Shown here one piece after another: positions 38,474 to 46,610 of a DNA stretch of 64,000 nucleotides. How positions within the stretch are numbered: position 1 is the first letter of the stretch; each line of letters starts with the position of its first letter. The notes under the pieces were generated by a model that was given only the letters and a program-made list of their open reading frames with translations, did no database searches and was not told the DNA's origin. The stretch covers positions 1-64,000 of IMG/VR virus record IMGVR_UViG_3300032897_000001. The stretch is one strand, 5' to 3'. This stretch comes from a virus. The translations under genes and the position numbers were made by a program.

Positions 38474-40105
38474 ATGACACAGACCAAAAGCCAGATTGTT
38501 GCGGCGGATGTCGCCGCTTTGTTGCGGGCGCGGAACCCGCTGATTTGGATCGTTACCCGGGAAGAATCTCGGGTTGAAACCAACATTGTGCAGGCCGCGG
38601 CTGCAGCGGGATATGGTGCCTGCACATGGGATGTCGCACAAGGCGCACGCACTATCGACGGGGCACGGGTGCCGGGTAGTGATGGCACTGAGGATGTCAG
38701 CGCCATGTTCGCGATGATAAAGGCACAATCCGAAAATGTGCAGCGTGCACAACGGTGCGTGTGGATCATGCGAGACTTGGCGCCATGGCTGCAAGGGCCA
38801 ATCGGCATGGTCACGTTGCGACAGCTTCGGAACCTTGCCCGGGCACTGCCCGGGACCGGGCGGAGCACGTCACAGGCAATCGTCGTGTTGACGACTTCCC
38901 CAAATGTCCCGGACGAATTGGAGGGACACGCGGTAGTGATCGAATGGCCCTTGCCCGATCGCGAGGAAATTGCGGCAATCCTTGACGCTGCAATCACGGC
39001 ACTGCCCGAAAACGATGAGAAAGGCGTGCCCGTTCGCGGTCCCGCAACACCAATCAATGGGGTTCGCGAGGCAGCAATTGATGCGGCGGTGGGGCTTTCC
39101 GGAGAGGAAGCCGCGGCGTGTTTTGCAAAATCCTTGGTACAGATCCGGAAGATCGACCCGCCGCTGATTACCAAGGAAAAGCGCCGCGTCATCTCCAAGG
39201 CAGGTGTTTTGGAGTGGTTCGAACCGCTTTCTGGCGGGTTGGGCGCTGTGGGTGGTCTCGACAATCTAAAAGATTGGCTGATTGCCCGGCGCGCCGCTTA
39301 TTCGCCACGTGCGCGGGCTTATGGTCTGCCAGCGCCAAAAGGTGCACTCCTTGTTGGTGTCCCCGGGTGTGGTAAGTCGCTCACAGCAAAGGCTGTTGCA
39401 ACAGCCTGGGGCGTGCCCTTACTTCGGATGGACCTGGGCGCATTGAAGAGTAAATATGTGGGCGAATCCGAAGGGAACCTTCGGAAAGCGTTCCAGATCA
39501 TTGAAGCCATGGGGCGGTGCGTCGTGTGGCTGGATGAAATTGAAAAAGCCTTGGCAGGCGCAACGCAAGGCGCTGCAGATGGTGGCGTGTCATCGGATGC
39601 TTTGGGCGCCATTCTAGGGTGGATGCAAGATCGTAGCGGACAGGCGTTTGTCGTAGCTACTGCAAACGACATCTCTGCGCTGCCTCCGGAATTGCTCCGT
39701 AAGGGGCGATTTGATGAAGTGTGGTTCGTTGATTTGCCGAACCCTGATGAACGGGCAAGCATCCTGTCCGCCGCATTACGGGCACACGGTCGGGACACCA
39801 AAACGCTTGTGTCCAAAGAACAGGATTCCGCTGCTGTAGTTGCAGCAACGGAAGGCTTTTCCGGAGCCGAAATTGCGGCACTGGTTCCGGACGCCATGTA
39901 TACGGCATTCGGAGATGGGGAACGGGAAATTACCGTGGATGATCTGTGGTTTGCTGCAAGGCAGACTGTGCCGTCAACCCGGACATCAGCAGAGAAGATT
40001 GAGAAATTACGGGAATGGTCCCGCAGTGGTCGCGCAAGGCTTGCCACACGGACAGTTTCCAAGGCGGAGACTACACAAGGAACCGGGCGCAAACTCGACA
40101 TCTGA
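38474..40105 (+). CDS. AAA+ ATPase, Ycf46-like
   Basis: 543 residues. The N-terminal domain (NPLIWIVTREESRVE) resembles the degenerate first AAA domain of Ycf46. The C-terminal AAA domain has Walker A GVPGCGKS (about res 298), Walker B CVVWLDEIEK (about 352) and an arginine-finger region LLRKGRFDE (about 413). It is a remodelling ATPase; the substrate is unknown, and such genes recur next to the 40631-type gene in phages. Confidence 0.8.
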   Translation: MTQTKSQIVAADVAALLRARNPLIWIVTREESRVETNIVQAAAAAGYGACTWDVAQGARTIDGARVPGSDGTEDVSAMFAMIKAQSENVQRAQRCVWIMRDLAPWLQGPIGMVTLRQLRNLARALPGTGRSTSQAIVVLTTSPNVPDELEGHAVVIEWPLPDREEIAAILDAAITALPENDEKGVPVRGPATPINGVREAAIDAAVGLSGEEAAACFAKSLVQIRKIDPPLITKEKRRVISKAGVLEWFEPLSGGLGAVGGLDNLKDWLIARRAAYSPRARAYGLPAPKGALLVGVPGCGKSLTAKAVATAWGVPLLRMDLGALKSKYVGESEGNLRKAFQIIEAMGRCVVWLDEIEKALAGATQGAADGGVSSDALGAILGWMQDRSGQAFVVATANDISALPPELLRKGRFDEVWFVDLPNPDERASILSAALRAHGRDTKTLVSKEQDSAAVVAATEGFSGAEIAALVPDAMYTAFGDGEREITVDDLWFAARQTVPSTRTSAEKIEKLREWSRSGRARLATRTVSKAETTQGTGRKLDI

Positions 40106-40146
40106 TGCTGGTTAGCGAAGCTGTGGCGGGTGCTGACAGCTTCGCT

Positions 40147-40210
40147 AAGTTTTTTGAAAAATATTCAAAAAACTTGTTGACGTTTCCCGAGGGAACCCTT
40201 AGGATAGCTT
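40147..40210 (+). promoter_or_regulatory. Promoter module P9
   Basis: Dyad GTTTTTTGAA/TTCAAAAAAC, -35 TTGACG (40177-40182), operator TTCCCGAGGGAA (perfect palindrome), -10 TAGGAT (40200-40205). Confidence 0.75.
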
Positions 40211-40223
40211 TATTAGTTGGAAC

Positions 40224-40313
40224 GAAAGGCGGTGACACGGGCAGGCCCAATGGTAATCGGCAGAACTCAGTCCCCTAACGTAGGAACGGGAAAGGACTGG
40301 TGAGAGGCGAAAA
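40224..40313 (+). ncRNA. Conserved 90-nt leader RNA element, copy 4
   Basis: Two differences from copy 1 in the loop region; otherwise the same, ending at ribozyme 4. Confidence 0.65.
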
Positions 40314-40368
40314 GGTCGAAACGGCGGGTTCCCGCCGTCGTGTCGTGAGGCGGCACCTGATGATGACC
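40314..40368 (+). ncRNA. Hammerhead ribozyme (type II), copy 4
   Basis: GGTC-GAAAC, stem III CGGCGGG/CCCGCCG, GTC, stem I GTGTCG/CGGCAC, CTGATGA, GACC. Confidence 0.82.
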
Positions 40369-40385
40369 AAAGAGGAGCAAACACA

Positions 40386-40556
40386 ATGAATACCAAAATG
40401 AAGAAGTTCAGTGCCGTTGCCTTCAAGGGCGAAGATCGGTTCATGTTTTCGTTCGATTGGCCCAACTGGTATCGTATCGAAGAAGAGGCGCGGCGCGTGC
40501 TGGATGAGAAGGGTTTCCCGGATTGGGAGTTCCGTAGCATCGATATTCGCGCATAA
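40386..40556 (+). CDS. Small hypothetical protein
   Basis: 56 residues, ATG 40386. Starts MNTKMKKFSAVAFKGEDRFM; Trp-containing middle. First gene after ribozyme 4, and immediately followed by ribozyme 8. Unknown. Confidence 0.6.
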   Translation: MNTKMKKFSAVAFKGEDRFMFSFDWPNWYRIEEEARRVLDEKGFPDWEFRSIDIRA

Positions 40557-40557
40557 A

Positions 40558-40613
40558 GGCCGAAACGGCGGATATTCCGCCGTCGTGCCGTGAGGCGGCA
40601 CCTGATGATGGCC
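40558..40613 (+). ncRNA. Hammerhead ribozyme (type II), copy 8
   Basis: GGCC-GAAAC, stem III CGGCGGA/TCCGCCG, GTC, stem I GTGCCG/CGGCAC, CTGATGATGGCC. It starts 2 nt after the upstream stop. Confidence 0.82.
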
Positions 40614-40630
40614 GAAAGGAAAGAAAACAC

Positions 40631-41488
40631 ATGGCGATCCAAGCTTCAACGCTACGTCCGGGACTTTTGGTTTCCCTGCGGACCAGCATCCAGGGCAATG
40701 TCAAATATGACAAAATTGACCTGGAAGAAGACCACGTAACAGAAGACGGACAAAGGAAGGCACGTTGGGAGACGGTGCGAACCATTGAAGATCCGGAAGA
40801 ACATGAACGCGCCCACAAGGCGCGGGACCGGGTAAAGCTGTTGGTCCGCAGTGCGTGCGTGTTCTCGGAATTCGGACTGCTTTGCCCGGATGGAAAGACA
40901 GGCGTCCTTGATGAACAAATCAAGGAAGCCCGGCGCGTGGCAGACGAGTTCAACGCCACATCCACTATAAGCAAGGTGCGGGTCTATGTGCTTGTTGGGC
41001 GTATCGCGCCCGATGATGCTGAGGCAGTGAAGGCGATTTCCAGTGAAATTCGGGAATTGCTCTCCACAATGGAGACTGGGATTTCAAACCTTGATGTGAA
41101 GTCCGTGCGTGCGGCTGCAGATCGTGCCAAAAATCTTGGTACAATGCTTTCCCCGGACGCTCAGGAACGCGTTCTAGAAGCTGTGGAAGCGGCGCGGGCA
41201 GTTGCCCGTAAAATTGTGAAGGCTGGGGAACAGGCCGCACAGGAGATAGACAGGACAACGATTGCGCGGATTGCCGCCGCACGAACGATGTTCCTGGATA
41301 TCGACACTGTGCCGACCGAAATCGGCACAGCAGAATCGGTTGGGCGTGCTGTTGATCTGGCTCCCGAGGTTCCCGAGGAAGTGCCGACACAGGATCAAGT
41401 GAAACACGAATCCTCTGTGCTGGATTTGGAACCCGTTGCGGATATCGGTGCAACGGTTGCGCCGCAAACCCGTAACGTCGAATTTTGA
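40631..41488 (+). CDS. Conserved phage protein
   Basis: 285 residues, ATG 40631. The N-terminal half has beta character (RPGLLVSLRTSIQGNVKYD); the rest is a long helical, probably oligomeric region. It typically neighbours the Ycf46-like ATPase in phages, so the two may cooperate. Function unknown. Confidence 0.65.
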   Translation: MAIQASTLRPGLLVSLRTSIQGNVKYDKIDLEEDHVTEDGQRKARWETVRTIEDPEEHERAHKARDRVKLLVRSACVFSEFGLLCPDGKTGVLDEQIKEARRVADEFNATSTISKVRVYVLVGRIAPDDAEAVKAISSEIRELLSTMETGISNLDVKSVRAAADRAKNLGTMLSPDAQERVLEAVEAARAVARKIVKAGEQAAQEIDRTTIARIAAARTMFLDIDTVPTEIGTAESVGRAVDLAPEVPEEVPTQDQVKHESSVLDLEPVADIGATVAPQTRNVEF

Positions 41489-41501
41489 GAGGAGAACAAC
41501 A

Positions 41502-41846
41502 ATGCCTTGTGAAACCAAACTTGCGCCCGGGCAGACGATTTCCGGGAGAATCGCCGAAATCAAGGCGGCAGTTGAAAAGCTTTCGGCACTGTTAGCTGCC
41601 GACAAAGTCAAGGTGATAATTGGTCCGCAAGGATCGATTGCCTTTCAAGGCTGGGTTGAACCAGACCGCAATGGCGTATCGGACCTGTGCGCATATCGGC
41701 GCATTATGGCGAACGGATCTGTTCTGGCTCGACAAAAGATTGCTCGGGCAGAACAGCTTGCAGGGCGAACGGTTAATCGGCAGGCAGTCGCCCAGGGATG
41801 TCACAGTCATGACGGCGGTCACACGTGGCACGATCACAAGGGATAA
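41502..41846 (+). CDS. Hypothetical protein with His-rich tail
   Basis: 114 residues, ATG 41502 after GAGAGGAGAACAAC. The C-terminus is histidine-rich (HSHDGGHTWHDHKG), suggesting metal binding. Unknown. Confidence 0.55.
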   Translation: MPCETKLAPGQTISGRIAEIKAAVEKLSALLAADKVKVIIGPQGSIAFQGWVEPDRNGVSDLCAYRRIMANGSVLARQKIARAEQLAGRTVNRQAVAQGCHSHDGGHTWHDHKG

Positions 41847-42046
41847 AACTAGACCCGCAGTTACACGCCATTCTTGATGAATGGCGTGTGGCATTCGAAA
41901 TCGTCAACAAACGGTGTCACGCACAGATAAAAATAGACGGACGAGTCGTCCTTACAATACCTCGCAACGGGAAAATTCATCCCGTTGCGACACCAAACGC
42001 AAAAGCCGCATTGCGGCGGTTTCTCAGAAACAGGGAAGTGAAATGA
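41825..42046 (+). CDS. Small basic hypothetical protein (GTG start)
   Basis: 73 residues, GTG 41825 inside the end of the previous gene. IKIDGRVVLTIPRNGK resembles the double-stranded-RNA-binding HicA pattern. No HicB partner beside it. Weak. Confidence 0.45.
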   Translation: MARSQGIKLDPQLHAILDEWRVAFEIVNKRCHAQIKIDGRVVLTIPRNGKIHPVATPNAKAALRRFLRNREVK

Positions 42047-42558
42047 GCGATACGGGAATTTATCGACTCGGTGCCCGTCCAGCATTGCTTGGAGAGGTGC
42101 GAAATGCGTGGCTTGGCGCCATGTACGTTTGGAATGATGTAGCGATACGCCATCTCGGATTGCACGGATTCGGAATGGACCCTGCACAGCACAAGCGCAT
42201 ATGGAATGCGCACCACCATGTGAAAATGCCCGGGCATGAAATAATTGTGCTTTTAAGCACGATGGATTATGCTATCGCCCGGGCGAAAGATCGCAGGCAG
42301 GTGGTGGCGGCACTTGCCCGTTACGGGCAACAGCACCCGCGATCGAATCTAGGAACCCAGGCAAGGATTATCCGGGAAGCCTCCTTGGAAGATGGAGACT
42401 TCATTGCTTGGCTGGGGACATCTGCGGGTAATTATTGGTTTCTCTCCCGATCCGAAAATGAAGATCCGCCGCGGTTTTACGATCCGCGCCAAGAAACCAA
42501 GCACTTTGACATTGTCGCCGAAGCGCTAGCTTACAGCAAGGAGGAGTCAGCAACATGA
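42043..42558 (+). CDS. Hypothetical protein
   Basis: 171 residues from ATG 42043. Helical N-terminus with HHHVKMPGHEII. Unknown. It overlaps the next gene. Confidence 0.55.
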   Translation: MSDTGIYRLGARPALLGEVRNAWLGAMYVWNDVAIRHLGLHGFGMDPAQHKRIWNAHHHVKMPGHEIIVLLSTMDYAIARAKDRRQVVAALARYGQQHPRSNLGTQARIIREASLEDGDFIAWLGTSAGNYWFLSRSENEDPPRFYDPRQETKHFDIVAEALAYSKEESAT

Positions 42559-42938
42559 CTGTCTATATCTCGAATGCGTTTAGTCTCAACATGCTTGACG
42601 GTGTTAAGCAGACACAGAGCAGCAAGCCTTTTGTTGCTTTTCTCAACCAAATGAGAACGAAAATAACAACGGATGGTTCTGAGATAAGTGTCCCCTGGCT
42701 TCCTGATGCAGAAGGGGAAATCGTGTCCATTGTCGGACATGAACAGAGTGCGGCGATTTTCTCCGCTATCCTTGGTAAAGAAGTGAAATTCAACCGTCAG
42801 ACTATTGTGCTCTCCCCCGGAGATACCCTCATTGTTGGGCAGTACACGGGTCCGCGACTTCCCAAGGGTGCCACAACACTGCCCGAAGGCGCCTCCATTG
42901 TGTGGTGGCGCGTATGTGAATTATCCGTTAACGATTGA
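42555..42938 (+). CDS. AcrIII-1-like ring nuclease (DUF1874 family)
   Basis: 127 residues. MTVYISNAFSLNML, SIVGHEQSAAIFSAILGKEV and GDTLIVGQYTGPRLPKG are the family's key blocks. DUF1874 proteins include AcrIII-1 enzymes that degrade cyclic tetra-adenylate and so switch off type III CRISPR signalling; His62 in GHE matches the catalytic His. It would protect this phage from host type III CRISPR. Activity is inferred from sequence. Confidence 0.8.
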   Translation: MTVYISNAFSLNMLDGVKQTQSSKPFVAFLNQMRTKITTDGSEISVPWLPDAEGEIVSIVGHEQSAAIFSAILGKEVKFNRQTIVLSPGDTLIVGQYTGPRLPKGATTLPEGASIVWWRVCELSVND

Positions 42939-43091
42939 CAGCGGTGTTGACAACAGCCCGGATATGGTCCCTGATTAGGGCACGTCTGAAAAGACATGGC
43001 GCGATTCCTGCCGATTTACTGCCTGTGCAGTTGAAAGGTCCGATCGCGCCATGGAGAAGCGGGGCGGCGGGGAAACCAGTGGAGAATGGTT

Positions 43092-43298
43092 ATGCCCAAC
43101 AAATCCCGAGAATGGACCAGCGGCCCGTGCAATGGCGTCGTGTACATCGCCACAAAGCCGCAGAGATTCCGGTTCCGTCTTATTTGGGGTTACCGAATAA
43201 TCGGTAACCCCGACCCCTACACGGTCTATGCTGTTGAATGGCAGCATGTCCCCGACGCTGTGCGCCACGACGCACAGCGGCACTTTAGAATTGAATAG
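43092..43298 (+). CDS. Small hypothetical protein
   Basis: 68 residues, ATG 43092 (43086 also possible). RFRLIWGYRIIGNPDPYTVYAV read as strands. The preceding 150 nt (42939-43091) hold no confident gene; an overlapping frame there is possible. Confidence 0.5.
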   Translation: MPNKSREWTSGPCNGVVYIATKPQRFRFRLIWGYRIIGNPDPYTVYAVEWQHVPDAVRHDAQRHFRIE

Positions 43299-43305
43299 GT
43301 GAACA

Positions 43306-43452
43306 GTGAGCAAAGAGCGGGAGTTATACCGCAGGGAGGCAGAAATGCTTTCCGCGGCCATCAAAGAAGCGGCGGACGCCCAACAAGCCCGAGAGGAGGC
43401 GCGCCGAGTTGAATTGGAGGCCGCCCGCCGCGCGGGCGCCGAACGGGAGTAA
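43306..43452 (+). CDS. Small coiled-coil peptide
   Basis: 48 residues, GTG 43306 after AATAGGTGAACA. A continuous Ala/Glu/Arg helix. Unknown. Confidence 0.5.
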   Translation: MSKERELYRREAEMLSAAIKEAADAQQAREEARRVELEAARRAGAERE

Positions 43453-43457
43453 AAGCA

Positions 43458-43775
43458 ATGAGCAAAGACGATGATCTTTGGGAGGATTGGGCACAGATGT
43501 CTGATGCTGCCATTCAACGGGAGATGGACGAACTAGACAGGCAATTGGAGGCAGCACAAGCTGTCATTGACAAACTGCCTATATTAAATCAAGTCGCGCA
43601 CTACCGCACGAACATTCTGCGGGATATTCTCAATAATCGGCGCCGCGCACATAGTAACGAATCTGCACTGAAAATGTTCAACGAACATTGGCGTAAATCT
43701 ATCCGCCGCAACCAGATTCGCCTGCTCAAGTTACGGATTTGGCGGACAACTGGTGTTTATCCCGGTCAAGCTTGA
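43458..43775 (+). CDS. Helical hypothetical protein
   Basis: 105 residues, ATG 43458. Coiled-coil first half (EMDELDRQLEAAQAVIDKL). Convergent with the nuclease gene, overlapping its end by 10 nt. Unknown. Confidence 0.55.
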   Translation: MSKDDDLWEDWAQMSDAAIQREMDELDRQLEAAQAVIDKLPILNQVAHYRTNILRDILNNRRRAHSNESALKMFNEHWRKSIRRNQIRLLKLRIWRTTGVYPGQA

Positions 43776-44182
43776 CGGGGATATTCCCGTGTAAGAATTT
43801 CGCGAACGGCAACCCAGTCCCATTTGGCTTTGCCGCCCTGCCACATCCCCAGCGGTTCCGCGCCCACGAGTCCGTGATCGCGGACCGCGATTACATCAGC
43901 ACCGCGGAACAGATAGAGTTCATCGCGTTTGGTTTGCCGGACAGCGATGAAACAACGCCCGCCAAGGCGCCAATAGCGGGACAACCACGCAATCTGCAGG
44001 GTCCGGAACTTTACGGCGTTTGCCGCGGTCTTTTTACTTTCGATCCAACCTGCAATTCCGCACGGGAACAGGTAGTGTGCATCCGGCACGCCTCCTTCCG
44101 TAAGTCCCGTTTCGACGGATACCCACATGGCAGTGGGAAGTTTCTGCCGAAAAGTAATACGCAAGGCACCGTCACGGGACAT
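43766..44182 (-). CDS. PD-(D/E)XK nuclease
   Basis: 138 residues. GGVPDAHYLF (the Asp) and WIESKK (the ExK) followed by QIAWLSRYWRLGGRCFIAV match small PD-(D/E)XK phage enzymes of the resolvase/VRR-NUC type. It would cut branched or damaged DNA. Reverse strand, divergent from the helicase gene by about 30 nt. Confidence 0.75.
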   Translation of the reverse strand: MSRDGALRITFRQKLPTAMWVSVETGLTEGGVPDAHYLFPCGIAGWIESKKTAANAVKFRTLQIAWLSRYWRLGGRCFIAVRQTKRDELYLFRGADVIAVRDHGLVGAEPLGMWQGGKAKWDWVAVREILTREYPRQA

Positions 44183-44213
44183 ATGAGAACCTCTACAAAC
44201 ACAAGGAACCTTT

Positions 44214-45881
44214 ATGCCGGACTACGTTTCCCGCCGCAAGCCGCGCGCGCATCAAGTGGATGCACTGAAAGCGATTGACGGACAACGTGCTTTTGCTGTG
44301 CTTATGGGCATGCGTTGCGGAAAGAGCAAGGTGATTACCGATGATTTCGGCAAAATGGTCACAGAGCGTCGCGCGCTTGATCTTCTCATAATCGCTCCGG
44401 CAGGCGCATACTTGCCCTGGCAAGGTGCACTGCAAGATGATCTTCCGGAAAGCATCTTCCGGGCGCTCCGAATGCACGTGTGGGTATCGTCTAAAGCACG
44501 GTCTAAAGGCGCACAGAGTGCCCGAGAGGCGTTCATGCTGTACCGTGGCCCGCGGGCACTTATCATCAACACAGAAGCCTTGTCGAGCGTCCTGACGGCA
44601 CGGCAATTCGTTGATGATTTTGTTTGTCAACGGCGGGAGCAGTGCGTTGCGGTGATTGATGAAAGCGTTACGATAAAAAATCCTGAATCAAATGCCGGAA
44701 AATTCGTTGCCGCACGTCTTGGTACAGTGGCGGGATGGCGTCGCATCATGTCAGGACTCGTCTCTCCACGCTCTCCCACAGATTTGTGGAACCAGTTCAA
44801 ATTTCTTGATCCGAGTATCCTGGGCTTTGAAGACTTCGTGGCGTTTCGGGCGCGTTACGAAAAAGTCAAATACGTGTGTATGGCGCCCAGTAGCCTTCTA
44901 CGGGAAAAATTGCGCGCGTTAGTGGGCGATTTGCAGACGCTGCCGGGCGCCCAAATGGCACTGGTGGCCCGGCGTATCAATCCAGATATCAACCCACAAG
45001 GCATGGGGAGAGCACAGCTTAGGAACTGGATTGACGCTCAAGTTGAAGGCATGCCGCGGGATTCTATGATTGACGCCATTCAACGGTTCGGCGGATATGT
45101 GCAGAGCGTCGCGGTAGTGGAAGGCTTTCAAAATCTCGGGGAACTGCGGGATAAGATCGCACCCTACTCTTTCCGGGTCCGTCTTGAAGATTGCTTCGAT
45201 ATGCCCCCCGTGGATTACTCGTTTCGCGATGTCGAGATGACACAGGAACAGGCGCGGATTTATCGCGAGATGAAACAGAATGCTACAGCGATCCTGGAAA
45301 GTCTTGATCACGTAACGGCGACACACGTCGTAACGCAGATGCTCCGATTACACCAAGTGCTGTGCGGCCATGCTGTGGATGAAGAAGGTACGATCCACGA
45401 CGTACCGGAAAAACGTACTGCGGAACTGTGCAGCATGTTGGAAGATTATGATGCAAAAGCAATCATTTGGGTAAGCTATGATCGCAGCATGCAGAAAGTC
45501 GTAGCAGCACTAGAAAAACGATATGGTGCAGGCAGTGTGGCGAGGTTCTGGGGCGGCAATGTCAAGACTCGCGAGGCAGAGGAAGTACTATTCAAGACTG
45601 ATCCGCAGTGCCGATTCATGGTGGCAACACCAGACGCGGGCGGGATGGGGCGGGATTGGAGCGTTGCCGATTGGGTGATATACTTTTCCACAAAGAACAA
45701 TCTGCACCATCGCTATCAATCCGAGGACCGGGCAAAGGCTGTTGGTAAAATGCGCCCGATCGCATACACGGATATGCGCGTACCCGGAACAGTGGAGGAT
45801 AAGAACCTGCAGTGTCTCCGGAATAAAATAGACATGGCAACAGTGATCGCTGGTGACGATTGGAGAAAGTGGCTGATATGA
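44214..45881 (+). CDS. SNF2-like superfamily 2 helicase
   Basis: 555 residues. Motif I MGMRCGKSK (res ~35), DESVTIKNPES as motif II, and motif VI QSEDRAKAVGK with SNF2 hallmarks. It remodels or translocates on dsDNA. The preceding nuclease may be its partner. ATG 44214. Confidence 0.85.
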   Translation: MPDYVSRRKPRAHQVDALKAIDGQRAFAVLMGMRCGKSKVITDDFGKMVTERRALDLLIIAPAGAYLPWQGALQDDLPESIFRALRMHVWVSSKARSKGAQSAREAFMLYRGPRALIINTEALSSVLTARQFVDDFVCQRREQCVAVIDESVTIKNPESNAGKFVAARLGTVAGWRRIMSGLVSPRSPTDLWNQFKFLDPSILGFEDFVAFRARYEKVKYVCMAPSSLLREKLRALVGDLQTLPGAQMALVARRINPDINPQGMGRAQLRNWIDAQVEGMPRDSMIDAIQRFGGYVQSVAVVEGFQNLGELRDKIAPYSFRVRLEDCFDMPPVDYSFRDVEMTQEQARIYREMKQNATAILESLDHVTATHVVTQMLRLHQVLCGHAVDEEGTIHDVPEKRTAELCSMLEDYDAKAIIWVSYDRSMQKVVAALEKRYGAGSVARFWGGNVKTREAEEVLFKTDPQCRFMVATPDAGGMGRDWSVADWVIYFSTKNNLHHRYQSEDRAKAVGKMRPIAYTDMRVPGTVEDKNLQCLRNKIDMATVIAGDDWRKWLI

Positions 45882-46165
45882 GTGTGGACGATATTTTACC
45901 TATGTCGCTGGAACTCTCCGTGCGACTTCGTGTCATGGAGTACGAAGCCCGCGGCGGGCCGGTTGCCCAAGATTGGGAGCGTACCAAGCCTTTCTCCCAA
46001 GTCTTGGTCGAGAAGGGCGATGTGCTGCAATTCGGCGGCAAACGAAGCAAGTCCGGAGAAATCGCGGCGCTCTTCAATCAATTGGCAGATGCTGTTGCAG
46101 TCATGGCATTTGCACCAGGAGGCGTGTCTTTGTTTGGGGTAAAATATCAGGGAAAAGCAAGCTGA
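45878..46165 (+). CDS. Small hypothetical protein
   Basis: 95 residues, ATG overlaps the helicase stop. Helical with a hydrophobic C-terminus. Unknown. Confidence 0.5.
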   Translation: MSVDDILPMSLELSVRLRVMEYEARGGPVAQDWERTKPFSQVLVEKGDVLQFGGKRSKSGEIAALFNQLADAVAVMAFAPGGVSLFGVKYQGKAS

Positions 46166-46237
46166 TTTTTTGAAAAAATTTCGCTTTACAACGGAAACTG
46201 AGCCGATATGGTGACACCCGCATATGGAGAATGCGAA

Positions 46238-46399
46238 ATGTCTGAAGATACCGAAAAGCGCAACGAAGAAGCCCGCGAACGTATTCGTCTGCTAGCGGAA
46301 CAGGAACGCAAGCGGCAAAAGATCACCAATCCCGAGACCGGCATTGACACGGGACCGGTGGAAGTAAACCGCGGCGGATCGCAACACAGCGCGAGCTAG
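46238..46399 (+). CDS. Small charged protein
   Basis: 53 residues; ATG 46238 is chosen because GGAGAATGCGAA precedes it. A single long charged helix then PETGIDTGPVE. Unknown. Confidence 0.5.
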   Translation: MSEDTEKRNEEARERIRLLAEQERKRQKITNPETGIDTGPVEVNRGGSQHSAS

Positions 46400-46409
46400 G
46401 AGAAATAAA

Positions 46410-46610
46410 ATGGCGATTTTTGTTGTGGCGTATGTGGACCCCTACGACAACAAGGTTTTCCTGGAAAAGATAGAAGCATCTGATGAGATGGAAGCACTGC
46501 GCAAACACACCAAGATTCAGGTATGGGATTTTGGTGGTTGCGCCACACCGCAACAGGTGAAGGAACTTCTATCTGGTGGAGACTACATGGTTGAAACAAT
46601 CCAAGTATGA
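46410..46610 (+). CDS. Small hypothetical protein
   Basis: 66 residues, ATG 46410. Alternating strands and helix (IFVVAYVDPYDNKVF, EMEALRKHTKIQ). Unknown. Confidence 0.55.
   Translation: MAIFVVAYVDPYDNKVFLEKIEASDEMEALRKHTKIQVWDFGGCATPQQVKELLSGGDYMVETIQV

Noticed and set aside
38431-39264. 277-codon reverse-strand open frame
   Set aside because: Antisense shadow of the AAA+ ATPase; no ribosome site or family pattern.
42935-43085. Short open frame and paired TTGACA motifs after the ring nuclease gene
   Set aside because: No -10 at suitable spacing and no supporting start signal, so neither a promoter nor a gene is claimed.
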